A program made the position numbers and the translations under genes. The notes below the pieces were generated by a model that saw only the letters and a program-made list of their open reading frames with translations, was not told the DNA's origin and made no database searches. From Candidatus Poribacteria bacterium (lineage in GTDB: Bacteria; Poribacteria; WGA-4E; PCPOR2b): 64,000 bases of DNA. Of the stretch, positions 45,521 to 52,088 are shown piece after piece. The number at the start of each line of letters is the position of its first letter. The first letter of the stretch is position 1. The stretch is taken from contig JAJECO010000044.1 in NCBI GenBank assembly GCA_022822005.1, forward strand, positions 62,001-126,000. Direction: 5' to 3'.

Positions 45521-46528
45521 ATGAATAGACCGCCCCAAGAATCCAAACGTATTTCGGAAACGCAGCTGCGCGACTTTGCCGGTGCCTGCTTCAAAGCTGC
45601 GGGTTTACGTGGGGATCACGCGGAGCAACTCGCCCAACTGTTGACCAACGGCGATCTGCGTGGCGTACACTCCCACGGCCTCCGACAGGTTCCCGGCTAC
45701 TGTGAGAGCCTGCGAGACGGATTGATTAATCCCAACCCCAACTGCCAGGTCCTTAAAGAGACCGCTACCTCCATTCTTGTTGATGGCGACGGTGGATTGG
45801 GTTACGCCCCGATGATGATGGCAACCGAGAGCGCTATTGATAAAGCGAAGGCAAACGGTGTGGCTGTCGGCGCGACCTGTCACATCGGACACTACGGCTC
45901 GGCGGGGCATTACGTCCGTCGGGCGATGGAGGAGGGGTGCACCGCCTTTTCTGTCCAGGGCGGTTCCAGTGAAATGGGGTCAGCCGATCCAGATAACCGT
46001 CCCCAATCTGCGTATTGGGGCAATCCCCCGCTCTGTTTTGGCTTGCCCGGTGGGGACGAACCCCCGCTTATCCCCGATATGGCGACGTGCATCCTCGCCG
46101 ACTACCAGCGCGGTGAGGAATTCGATGCCTTGCAGGAGGTAATTCCAGCTGCGTTCTTCAAGTCTATGGGCTATACCGGCGTCGCTCGGGGGCTCGGTGG
46201 ACCCTTTGTTGGGGCGGACAGTGCGCGAGCAAAAGCGGTAAGGGAGAAGTGGACCCGCGGACAGGCGGGTGGCATGATTGTGGTGATGGATATCGGGCTA
46301 TTCACCGATCCGGGGGAATTCCGCAACGGAGTCGATAACTTGGTGCGCGGTGTCCGAGAAACGATGGCTCCGTTACGGGGTTACGACGAGGCGACACTTC
46401 CCGGAACTCCTGAGACGCGCAGGGAACAAGAATACAGACGCAATGGTGCACCTATCAGCTCCGCGGATATCGAACGGCTCAATCAAACCGCTGAGGACTT
46501 TGGCTTGCCGCCGACAATGCGGTTGTAG
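45521..46528 (+). CDS. Malate/L-lactate dehydrogenase family (Ldh_2) oxidoreductase
   Basis: A 335-residue Ldh_2-type NAD(P)-dependent oxidoreductase. GVHSHGLRQVPGY near residue 49 contains the catalytic His; ATCHIGHYGSAGHYVRRAME, split here at HYGSAG, is the substrate-binding block. Family members oxidise malate, lactate, ureidoglycolate or sugar acids. It starts 11 bp after the Gfo/Idh/MocA gene, with GGAGGAG upstream, so both are in one operon. The nearby ureidoglycolate lyase gene makes ureidoglycolate dehydrogenase (AllD-like) a possible role, not proven. Confidence 0.85.
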   Translation: MNRPPQESKRISETQLRDFAGACFKAAGLRGDHAEQLAQLLTNGDLRGVHSHGLRQVPGYCESLRDGLINPNPNCQVLKETATSILVDGDGGLGYAPMMMATESAIDKAKANGVAVGATCHIGHYGSAGHYVRRAMEEGCTAFSVQGGSSEMGSADPDNRPQSAYWGNPPLCFGLPGGDEPPLIPDMATCILADYQRGEEFDALQEVIPAAFFKSMGYTGVARGLGGPFVGADSARAKAVREKWTRGQAGGMIVVMDIGLFTDPGEFRNGVDNLVRGVRETMAPLRGYDEATLPGTPETRREQEYRRNGAPISSADIERLNQTAEDFGLPPTMRL

Positions 46529-46631
46529 GGAGCAGTAGATATGTTGCTTTGAATTCCGATTCGAGTCTCCGCCGTGCTGTCCAACAATGAAGGTCACGCG
46601 TCAACCACGAAGCGAAGCGAAGGTGAAAAGG

Positions 46632-46730
46632 ATGTCGTGGAAACAGATTCTTTTGGTTGTCGTCATAGCGGCTGTGGTTTCTTTCCTCACAGCCGTAGCC
46701 GTTACATTTTTGATGTGGTATTCGATGTGA
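46632..46730 (+). CDS. Very small hydrophobic protein or leader peptide
   Basis: A 32-codon ORF, mostly hydrophobic (ILLVVVIAAVVSFLTAV, AVTFLMWYSM), with GAAGGTG 6 to 8 nt upstream. An in-frame ATG at 46587 would add 15 charged residues. It could be a single-span membrane microprotein. The next transcribed element is a terminator hairpin at 46799-46835 whose 5' arm CATCGAA could pair with TTCGATG at the end of this ORF, so a leader-peptide role is also conceivable. Confidence 0.4.
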   Translation: MSWKQILLVVVIAAVVSFLTAVAVTFLMWYSM

Positions 46731-46798
46731 AGGTGGGCGGGTAAGGACTCGTACGGAAGTGGTAGAGGTTTTTCCGTATTAGATTGTCCATTGCCGTC

Positions 46799-46835
46799 CG
46801 TCATCGAAAATAGATTCGATGGCGAGTCTTTTTTT
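46799..46835 (+). terminator. Intrinsic terminator upstream of the ureidoglycolate lyase gene
   Basis: A 10 bp stem (CGTCATCGAA with TTCGATGGCG, one G-U pair, 6 nt loop) followed after 4 nt by seven T. The lyase ribosome site AGGAGG begins only a few bases further on, so this is an attenuator-type placement or the end of the upstream transcript. Confidence 0.6.
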
Positions 46836-46851
46836 GAGGAGGATTAGAACC

Positions 46852-47373
46852 ATGTGGAAAAGTTTCAAAGTCAAAGTTGAACCTTTGATCCCCGAAACAT
46901 TCGCGCCATTCGGGGAGGTCATCGAAACGTTCGAGGAAGCCGAACCGGAGATAGCGAAGGGTGGGCTGAGATCGGCTGCATATCCCGTAACTGCGGATCT
47001 CTCTGAGGCATCAGCGAACGCCGAACTTGAAAAAACACCGCTCTCCGAAGGGCAACAGCGCGCCCACTTCGCCTTTCACACCGATGCGGGTCAGGCGTTC
47101 TATCCGAGCCTGCACCAGCCAACCGTGTTTCTGGTCGGTCCAATCAAGGACACCTTAGAGCCTGAAGATGTGCGCGCCTTCTATTCGGACGGGAGCACAG
47201 GCGTCTGTTTGGGGCTCAAGGTGTGGCATACCATGCCCATCTGCGTGGAAGGGGACGATGTCTACCAAACGGTTCGTGGGGACCAGGACTATCATGCCCA
47301 CTCGGTTGAAGTCGATTTTGATCTGGAGCAGGGACTGGCTATCGAACCGGATTTGGAGAACTATACCCCGTAG
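46852..47373 (+). CDS. Ureidoglycolate lyase (AllA-like)
   Basis: A 173-residue ureidoglycolate lyase/hydrolase-family protein. The cupin-like sequence has an AFHTDAGQAFYPSLHQP block, FLVGPI, VCLGLKVWHTMPI and HSVEVDFDL, the typical AllA order. AllA converts ureidoglycolate to glyoxylate and urea in purine/allantoin degradation. ATG 46852 is preferred: it has AGGAGG 9 nt upstream, while the upstream frame to 46819 overlaps the terminator. No other allantoin genes are in the window, so a related substrate is possible. Confidence 0.8.
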   Translation: MWKSFKVKVEPLIPETFAPFGEVIETFEEAEPEIAKGGLRSAAYPVTADLSEASANAELEKTPLSEGQQRAHFAFHTDAGQAFYPSLHQPTVFLVGPIKDTLEPEDVRAFYSDGSTGVCLGLKVWHTMPICVEGDDVYQTVRGDQDYHAHSVEVDFDLEQGLAIEPDLENYTP

Positions 47374-47386
47374 GTAGGGGGAAGAT

Positions 47387-48625
47387 ATGGACAAAATCAG
47401 ACTTGGATTGGTCGGCTGCGGCGGGATGGGAACGCGGCATCTGTACGGCTTGTGGGAATTGGTGCAGAGCCCTTTCTCTAACGTAGAGCTCTGCGCCGTA
47501 TGTGATATCCGCCGCGAGAATGCCGAACTCGCCGCGCAGGAAGCGGAGAAACTGATAGGCATCCGTCCAGAGATTTTCACGAACTTGGATGAGATGGCTC
47601 GCGCTGTGCCCGACCTTACCGCCGTAGATGTGGTAACGGATCCGTCGGTACACCATGACGTTGTGTGTCAAGCATTGGACTTGGGACTCCATGTGATGGT
47701 GGAAAAACCGATGGCGATCACGGTGAAGGCGTGCCGACAGATGATCGAAGCCGCAGAGCGAAACAACCGGCATCTGTCGGTGGCGGAGAACTTCCGACGA
47801 GATCCCTCCGCTCGGCTCGTCCACTATCTATTGCAGACAGGCGCAATCGGGCTGCCTTACATGGCGCTGTTCCATTCGCTGGGGCCGGGAAACGGGATCT
47901 TCATCACACCGTGGCGGCATATCAAAGAACGCGGCGGAGCACTCCTCGACATGGCGGTCCACTTTACCCACATGATCCGGTATCAGCTTGGGGACATAGC
48001 CGAAGTTTACGGGGATGTGCGGCTGGTTGAACCAGTACGGAAAAAGCCGGACAGCATCGGCGACACTTACACCTTCTACCAGAACCAGTTTCAGGCGATG
48101 GAATCGGAAGTGCCGGCGACGGCAGAGGATACGTCGTTAGCGATGTTCAGGATGGAGAACGGAGCGACCGTGAACTGGCTGGTCGGTCTTAGCGGGCACG
48201 GCGGCTGCGGCGGCGAGGTGATTTTCGGTAACGAGGGAAGCATCAACGGCTTTGGGACGCGCGGTGGTAGCATTAGTATGCAGCGGAGGGGCCAGGAAGC
48301 AAGGAATCAAGAGGAAATCTTAGCCTCTATAGATGGATTCTCCCTGGAGCCGTTAGCGGAATATCTCTTTCCGACGGGCATCTCTGCTGGAGATTCGGCG
48401 GTGGACTGGAAACTGATCGCACTCGAATATTATGAACTGGCGGAAGCGATTCTCAACGGACGGAAGATTGAGGTCGATGGGGGCTGTGGATTGAAGGATG
48501 TGGCAGCCCTCTACGCGATCTTTGAATCAGCCAGAGCCGGACGGGCGTTACGGATGAGCGAGGTAGAAAACTGCGAGGTCTATGCGTATCAGGCGGAAAT
48601 CGACGGAGCCCTCTCCCTGCAATAG
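47387..48625 (+). CDS. Gfo/Idh/MocA family oxidoreductase
   Basis: A 412-residue NAD(P)-dependent oxidoreductase. Rossmann motif GLVGCGGMGTRH; EKP motif in MVEKPMAITVKACRQM; the substrate domain has ENFRRDPSARLVHYLL and LLDMAVHFTHMIRYQLG with the conserved His residues. The start is 13 bp after the AllA-like gene with GGGGGAAG upstream. This is the fourth family member in the window and has the longest C-terminal region. Confidence 0.9.
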   Translation: MDKIRLGLVGCGGMGTRHLYGLWELVQSPFSNVELCAVCDIRRENAELAAQEAEKLIGIRPEIFTNLDEMARAVPDLTAVDVVTDPSVHHDVVCQALDLGLHVMVEKPMAITVKACRQMIEAAERNNRHLSVAENFRRDPSARLVHYLLQTGAIGLPYMALFHSLGPGNGIFITPWRHIKERGGALLDMAVHFTHMIRYQLGDIAEVYGDVRLVEPVRKKPDSIGDTYTFYQNQFQAMESEVPATAEDTSLAMFRMENGATVNWLVGLSGHGGCGGEVIFGNEGSINGFGTRGGSISMQRRGQEARNQEEILASIDGFSLEPLAEYLFPTGISAGDSAVDWKLIALEYYELAEAILNGRKIEVDGGCGLKDVAALYAIFESARAGRALRMSEVENCEVYAYQAEIDGALSLQ

Positions 48626-48657
48626 TGGTTGCATACCACTTAACGGGCATGCAATGT

Positions 48658-48677
48658 ACAGCCAACCCCCTAAATCC
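48658..48677 (-). repeat. Dispersed repeat, core copy on the minus strand
   Basis: On the minus strand this reads GGATTTAGGGGGTTGGCTGT, identical over 20 bp to the start of the repeats at 20851 and 61312. Only the core is present. It lies between a Gfo/Idh/MocA gene and the permease start. Confidence 0.65.
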
Positions 48678-48706
48678 CTCTTATCGGGGGGACTTTTCGA
48701 TGTGCC

Positions 48707-49642
48707 ATGATTGAATATATTCTTGAAGCAACGCTTCGCTACGCAACGCCACTCCTGCTTGTCGCCCTCGGAGAACTTATCGCTGAGCGTGCCGGGGTCA
48801 TCAATATCGGGTTGGAAGGGATGATGATTTTGGGAGCGTTCACCGGCTGGCTCGGTTCGTTCTACATCCAAGGTATGAACCCTGGGCTTGCGCCGTGGAT
48901 CGGTATCCTGTTCGGTGGCTTGAGCGGTGTGATCTTAGCGGGCATCTTTGGGACCTTAGTCCTCTGGCTGAAGACCGATCAGGTGGTGACAGGCACCGGT
49001 ATCAACCTATTGGCGTTCGGACTCGTCGAGGTATTGTACCGCCGCATCTTTGGTGCGACCGGGGACGCGCTGAAGGTGGCGATTGTTCAGCCCCTTCATA
49101 TTCCACTGTTGTCCTCTGTCCCGTTTATCGGTCCCATCCTATTTCAGCAAAATCTGCTCGTCTACATCACATTTCTCGCTGTCCCTGCCGTCTATTTCTA
49201 TCTGTTCCACACCCATCACGGTCTCGCTATCCAAGCCTGCGGTGAACACCCCAAGGCGGCGGATACGGTCGGCGTAAGTGTACTTTGGCTTCAGGCGAAA
49301 TGCGTCCTCTTTGGCGGGTTCATGGCGGGACTTGCTGGTGGGTATCTCTCGTTGGTGGACGTACCGTTCTTCAGCACGGAGATGACCGCTGGGCGCGGCT
49401 TTATCGCGCTCTCAATCGTGATCTTCGGAAAGTGGCACCCGGTCAAGGCGTGCGGTGCGGCACTACTGTTTGGACTTGCCAATGCCCTGCCCGACCGTCT
49501 ACAGGCGATCGCAGATCTCGGATTTATTCCCTACCAATTTTTCCTGATGCTGCCGTATGTTTTGACACTTCTTGTATTGGCTGGATTTGTCGGGCACGCC
49601 AGACCGCCCGCCGCGCTTGCCCTGCCTTATCGCAGAGAGTGA
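48707..49642 (+). CDS. ABC transporter permease, simple sugar/nucleoside type
   Basis: A 311-residue inner-membrane permease of the BPD_transp_2 family (YufQ/NupQ-like) with around eight hydrophobic segments. The opening PLLLVALGELIAERAGVINIG and LEGMMILGAFTGW blocks are highly typical of the second permease in nucleoside or simple-sugar ABC importers. Its usual partners, the first permease, the double ATPase and a BMP-family binding lipoprotein, are not in the window. It is followed by a convergent gene, so it is either the last gene of an operon or an orphan copy. Confidence 0.85.
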   Translation: MIEYILEATLRYATPLLLVALGELIAERAGVINIGLEGMMILGAFTGWLGSFYIQGMNPGLAPWIGILFGGLSGVILAGIFGTLVLWLKTDQVVTGTGINLLAFGLVEVLYRRIFGATGDALKVAIVQPLHIPLLSSVPFIGPILFQQNLLVYITFLAVPAVYFYLFHTHHGLAIQACGEHPKAADTVGVSVLWLQAKCVLFGGFMAGLAGGYLSLVDVPFFSTEMTAGRGFIALSIVIFGKWHPVKACGAALLFGLANALPDRLQAIADLGFIPYQFFLMLPYVLTLLVLAGFVGHARPPAALALPYRRE

Positions 49643-49669
49643 TACACGATGTAGCCGGGAACGGTCGTG

Positions 49670-51085
49670 TTACCACGTCTCCGGTTTGACCGCGCACGGC
49701 GCGATAATCGAATCGACCATTCCGTGCAGCACTTTCTTGTCTTCGGGGCAGACGGTCGCTTGAATCCCAGCGAGGCGGACCTTGTCACCGGTTGTGAAGT
49801 AGTAGGGACGAAGCAGTGCCCGCCCCGGCATCCTTTGAACTTCACCCTGTTCGAAATCGTAGTAGGTCATGGTGAGCCGTTCTGCTCGGTGGAACTTCTG
49901 CAGGACGTAGGGGGTTTGACCAAAACTGGTCAGGGCGTTCTCCACTGCGTCTTCCCAATCCTCGGTGGGAAGGTCATGTCCGATTGCGACCCCACGACTG
50001 CCCCACGCCAATTCGGAGAAGCCTGAGGGCTTGAGGACAAGCTCGCGTTGACGTTGTGAGACAGGGACGATCTGCCGCCAGTTTGTGACAGGCAGTCCAT
50101 CGATCTCAAGATCCGGAATGACGGCGTGCGGTGGTAATTCACGCGAATCGAGTAGCCATGTCTGTGGGATGACGTCTGGTAGGAATTGGTAGGTTTTCTT
50201 CCCAAGTTCTCTTTGCCAGAAGGGTTGGAGCGATGGGTGATGAAACAGGGCGAACATCAGTTTTTCCTCAAGGTATGTCTTGGGTGGCGGGGTCATCACC
50301 ACTGTTCGCCTTTTAGCACCGTAGAGCATCAGATCCACTTTGGGGATGTTTTTCAGATCAAACAGTTCAAAGAAACGGTAGAGGACATCGATCTGGATTT
50401 TTCCTTCTTCCGATTCAAGGAACAGCGCATCTTCGGTGAAGACTACGTCGCGGGGTTTAATGGTGTAGGTGCTCAAGCCTACCTCCCGCAGCGCGGATTC
50501 TAACCATTTCATCTCGTCCCAATAATCCGCAGATTCATCGGAAACAACGATTGCCACCGTTGGGTGTTCAACCTTTGCGATCGACCTGACCATCTCCGCA
50601 AAAGCGAGTTGCATCCCGTTGCTGCCGCCAATGAGATCGTAGTCCAGTTTGGCGTATTGGGCGGATAGACTACCTGTGAACCCCATACCGCCGGGAACGG
50701 AATCCAATTCGGTGATGGCAAACCCTTCGGGGGTCGGTAGGATGTCGGGACGAATAACCTGCGGCAGCTGACTCTTGAACCGATTCATCCGTCCGAGTTC
50801 CACCACAGACTCAGGTTTCCCCTGATCGAGGTATGCTGCAACCCAATCCGGCTGAATACCACGGACACTCTGCGAATAGAGTAGATTGCAGGCTTTGTAG
50901 AACTGCAACAAATGCGGTCCAAGCTCCTCAAGCCAATCCAAGTGTTCTTGAAGAATCCAAAACGGCTCCGGCGAAAGCCGCCAGGTTACGTTGCTATCGG
51001 GGTGAACTGTCTTCTTTTCACCGGCGAAGAGGCCCCCTTTGGGGATCTGACTGTTAATAAATAGGCACTTCTCTTCAGCGTTCAA
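49670..51085 (-). CDS. ATP-grasp-like protein, function unknown
   Basis: A 471-residue protein with a region like the ATP-grasp core: RELVLKPSGFSELAWGSRGVAIG, split as RELVLKPSG and SELAWGSRG, followed by YVLQKFHRAERLT. An acidic segment (ITELDSVPGG) and a Rossmann-like domain (VAIVVSDESADYW) precede it. The order resembles glutathionylspermidine-synthase-like ATP-grasp ligases, which join carboxylates and amines. A ligase is likely; substrates are unknown. It is divergent from the DUF4160 gene, and upstream lies a promoter-rich 196 bp interval. Confidence 0.5.
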   Translation of the reverse strand: MNAEEKCLFINSQIPKGGLFAGEKKTVHPDSNVTWRLSPEPFWILQEHLDWLEELGPHLLQFYKACNLLYSQSVRGIQPDWVAAYLDQGKPESVVELGRMNRFKSQLPQVIRPDILPTPEGFAITELDSVPGGMGFTGSLSAQYAKLDYDLIGGSNGMQLAFAEMVRSIAKVEHPTVAIVVSDESADYWDEMKWLESALREVGLSTYTIKPRDVVFTEDALFLESEEGKIQIDVLYRFFELFDLKNIPKVDLMLYGAKRRTVVMTPPPKTYLEEKLMFALFHHPSLQPFWQRELGKKTYQFLPDVIPQTWLLDSRELPPHAVIPDLEIDGLPVTNWRQIVPVSQRQRELVLKPSGFSELAWGSRGVAIGHDLPTEDWEDAVENALTSFGQTPYVLQKFHRAERLTMTYYDFEQGEVQRMPGRALLRPYYFTTGDKVRLAGIQATVCPEDKKVLHGMVDSIIAPCAVKPETW

Positions 51086-51218
51086 ACGACTGCTCCTTTG
51101 TCAGGATTGACGGATGCTCCAGGCACCTTAATCCTCAAATCCCGATTGAATCTGTCTCATTGACGTTCCAAAATATAACTATAACACCCCAAAAAGGGGT
51201 TGTCAACGAAAATTGCCC

Positions 51219-51248
51219 TTGACATCTTGTGCACAGGTTTGTTAAGAT
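51219..51248 (+). promoter_or_regulatory. Predicted promoter for the DUF4160/DUF2442 pair
   Basis: TTGACA at 51219-51224 and TAAGAT at 51243-51248 with 18 bp spacing, 33 bp before the ATG at 51282. An inverted repeat TGTCAA (51201-51206) with TTGACA overlaps the -35 box and could be an operator. Confidence 0.5.
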
Positions 51249-51281
51249 ATGAATGTTTGTTTTTAGACGAGGCTTTGAACG

Positions 51282-51518
51282 ATGCCAACTGTTCTAAGAG
51301 CCGGCCCGTATCGCATATACTTCTGGAGTCATGAACCTGACGAACCACCACATGTTCATGTTGATCGTGATGCCAATTCAGCCAAGTTTTGGCTTGGACC
51401 TGTTCGTTTCGCCCGCAATCTTAGTTTCAGCTCAGTAGAGCTTCGCAGAATAGAGCGGATAGTAGCTGAACATGAACCAGAACTTTTAGAGGCGTGGCAT
51501 GACTACTTCGGACGTTAA
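51282..51518 (+). CDS. DUF4160 family protein
   Basis: A 78-residue protein with the DUF4160 signature: GPYRIYFWSHEPDEPPHVHV and AKFWL near residue 35, followed by a helical end (RIERIVAEHEPELLEAWHDYF). The His residues in PPHVHV are conserved in the family. Function is not established. Its coding end overlaps the start of the DUF2442 gene by 20 bp, the usual pairing of these two families, which has been suggested to act as a toxin-antitoxin-like unit. Confidence 0.85.
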   Translation: MPTVLRAGPYRIYFWSHEPDEPPHVHVDRDANSAKFWLGPVRFARNLSFSSVELRRIERIVAEHEPELLEAWHDYFGR

Positions 51519-51783
51519 ACCAGGTGAAGGTGTCAAAGATGTACATGTCACTGAAGACACCTTGAGCGTTGACCTCATTGATGGACGTACTATTATCGTG
51601 CCGTTGGTATGGTATCCCAAACTCCTTCATGCAACGCCGGGGCAACGGGCAAATTGGCAGATATGCGGTGGTGGCTATGGGATTCATTGGCCAGATATTG
51701 ATGAAGATTTAAGCACGGAAGGTTTACTAAAAGGTGCTCCTGCACCGCGCGGTATCGCGCCAATAAATCAGGCGGCTGACTAA
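51499..51783 (+). CDS. DUF2442 family protein
   Basis: A 94-residue protein with the DUF2442 pattern: VHVTEDTLSVDLIDGRTIIVPLVWYPKLL and WQICGGGYGIHWPDIDEDLS (quoted in parts: DLIDGRTIIVPL, YGIHWPDIDEDLS). It partners the overlapping DUF4160 gene and is translated from a start inside it. Family function unknown; DUF2442 may bind the partner or nucleic acid. The Ala-Pro-rich C-terminal tail is variable in the family. Confidence 0.8.
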   Translation: MTTSDVKPGEGVKDVHVTEDTLSVDLIDGRTIIVPLVWYPKLLHATPGQRANWQICGGGYGIHWPDIDEDLSTEGLLKGAPAPRGIAPINQAAD

Positions 51784-51868
51784 TGTGACAGATGTTTTAA
51801 TGAAATCATACTCCAATCAGGTCAAGTGACTGGATACTTGGCTATTGATACACCTAAAAGAAATAACC

Positions 51869-51994
51869 ATGAAGAGCGTCTACCTACAGCCTTACATCGC
51901 AAATCAGACAACGCTGTACTTCTTTTATCTCTATCTCTTTTTGTTGTATTTGCGCTGCGATGGTGGGCGGGTAGACCCTGCATCGAAGATGTAG
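51869..51994 (+). CDS. Tyr/Phe-rich attenuator leader peptide
   Basis: A 41-codon ORF ahead of the DAHP synthase gene. It has six Tyr and three Phe codons; seven of the twelve codons 17-28 are Tyr or Phe (YFFYLYLFLLYL). The terminator hairpin lies 29 nt after its stop, and a sequence near its end (51958-51969) can pair with the terminator's 5' arm. Tyr and Phe are end products of the pathway that DAHP synthase starts, so the peptide fits a sensor of charged tRNA-Tyr and tRNA-Phe. No clear ribosome site precedes the ATG (AAAAG at 51856-51860 is the best candidate), which is the main weakness. Confidence 0.75.
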   Translation: MKSVYLQPYIANQTTLYFFYLYLFLLYLRCDGGRVDPASKM

Positions 51995-52065
51995 AGATTA
52001 TCCCACATTCGGTTATTCATTCACGCCCATCATCGAAAACAGGTTCGATGGTGGGCGTTTTTTTT
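51880..52065 (+). promoter_or_regulatory. Transcription attenuator of the DAHP synthase gene
   Basis: Four pairing segments in the trp-attenuator order. Segment 1: TCTACC (51879-51884) and CATCGC (51895-51900). Segment 2: GCGATG...GGTAGA (51957-51975), which contains CGATGGTGGGCG (51958-51969). Segment 3: CGCCCATCATCG (52024-52035). Segment 4: CGATGGTGGGCG (52046-52057) plus T tract. Segments 2 and 4 are identical over 12 bases, so segment 3 can pair with either, giving antiterminator or terminator. Segments 1 and 2 can pair as a protector. Confidence 0.75.
52023..52065 (+). terminator. Intrinsic terminator in the DAHP synthase leader
   Basis: A 15 bp stem (52023-52037 with 52044-52058, one G-U pair, 6 nt loop) followed by eight consecutive T at 52058-52065. 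It lies 24 bp before the ATG of the DAHP synthase gene, so it must be bypassed for expression. Confidence 0.9.
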
Positions 52066-52088
52066 GTCTATAGGAGGCAAGCTAAATA

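Noticed and set aside
52023-52065. A simple end terminator of the DUF2442 transcript
   Set aside because: It may also serve that role, but the leader ORF and identical alternative pairing segment upstream favour an attenuator; the simple reading cannot explain them.
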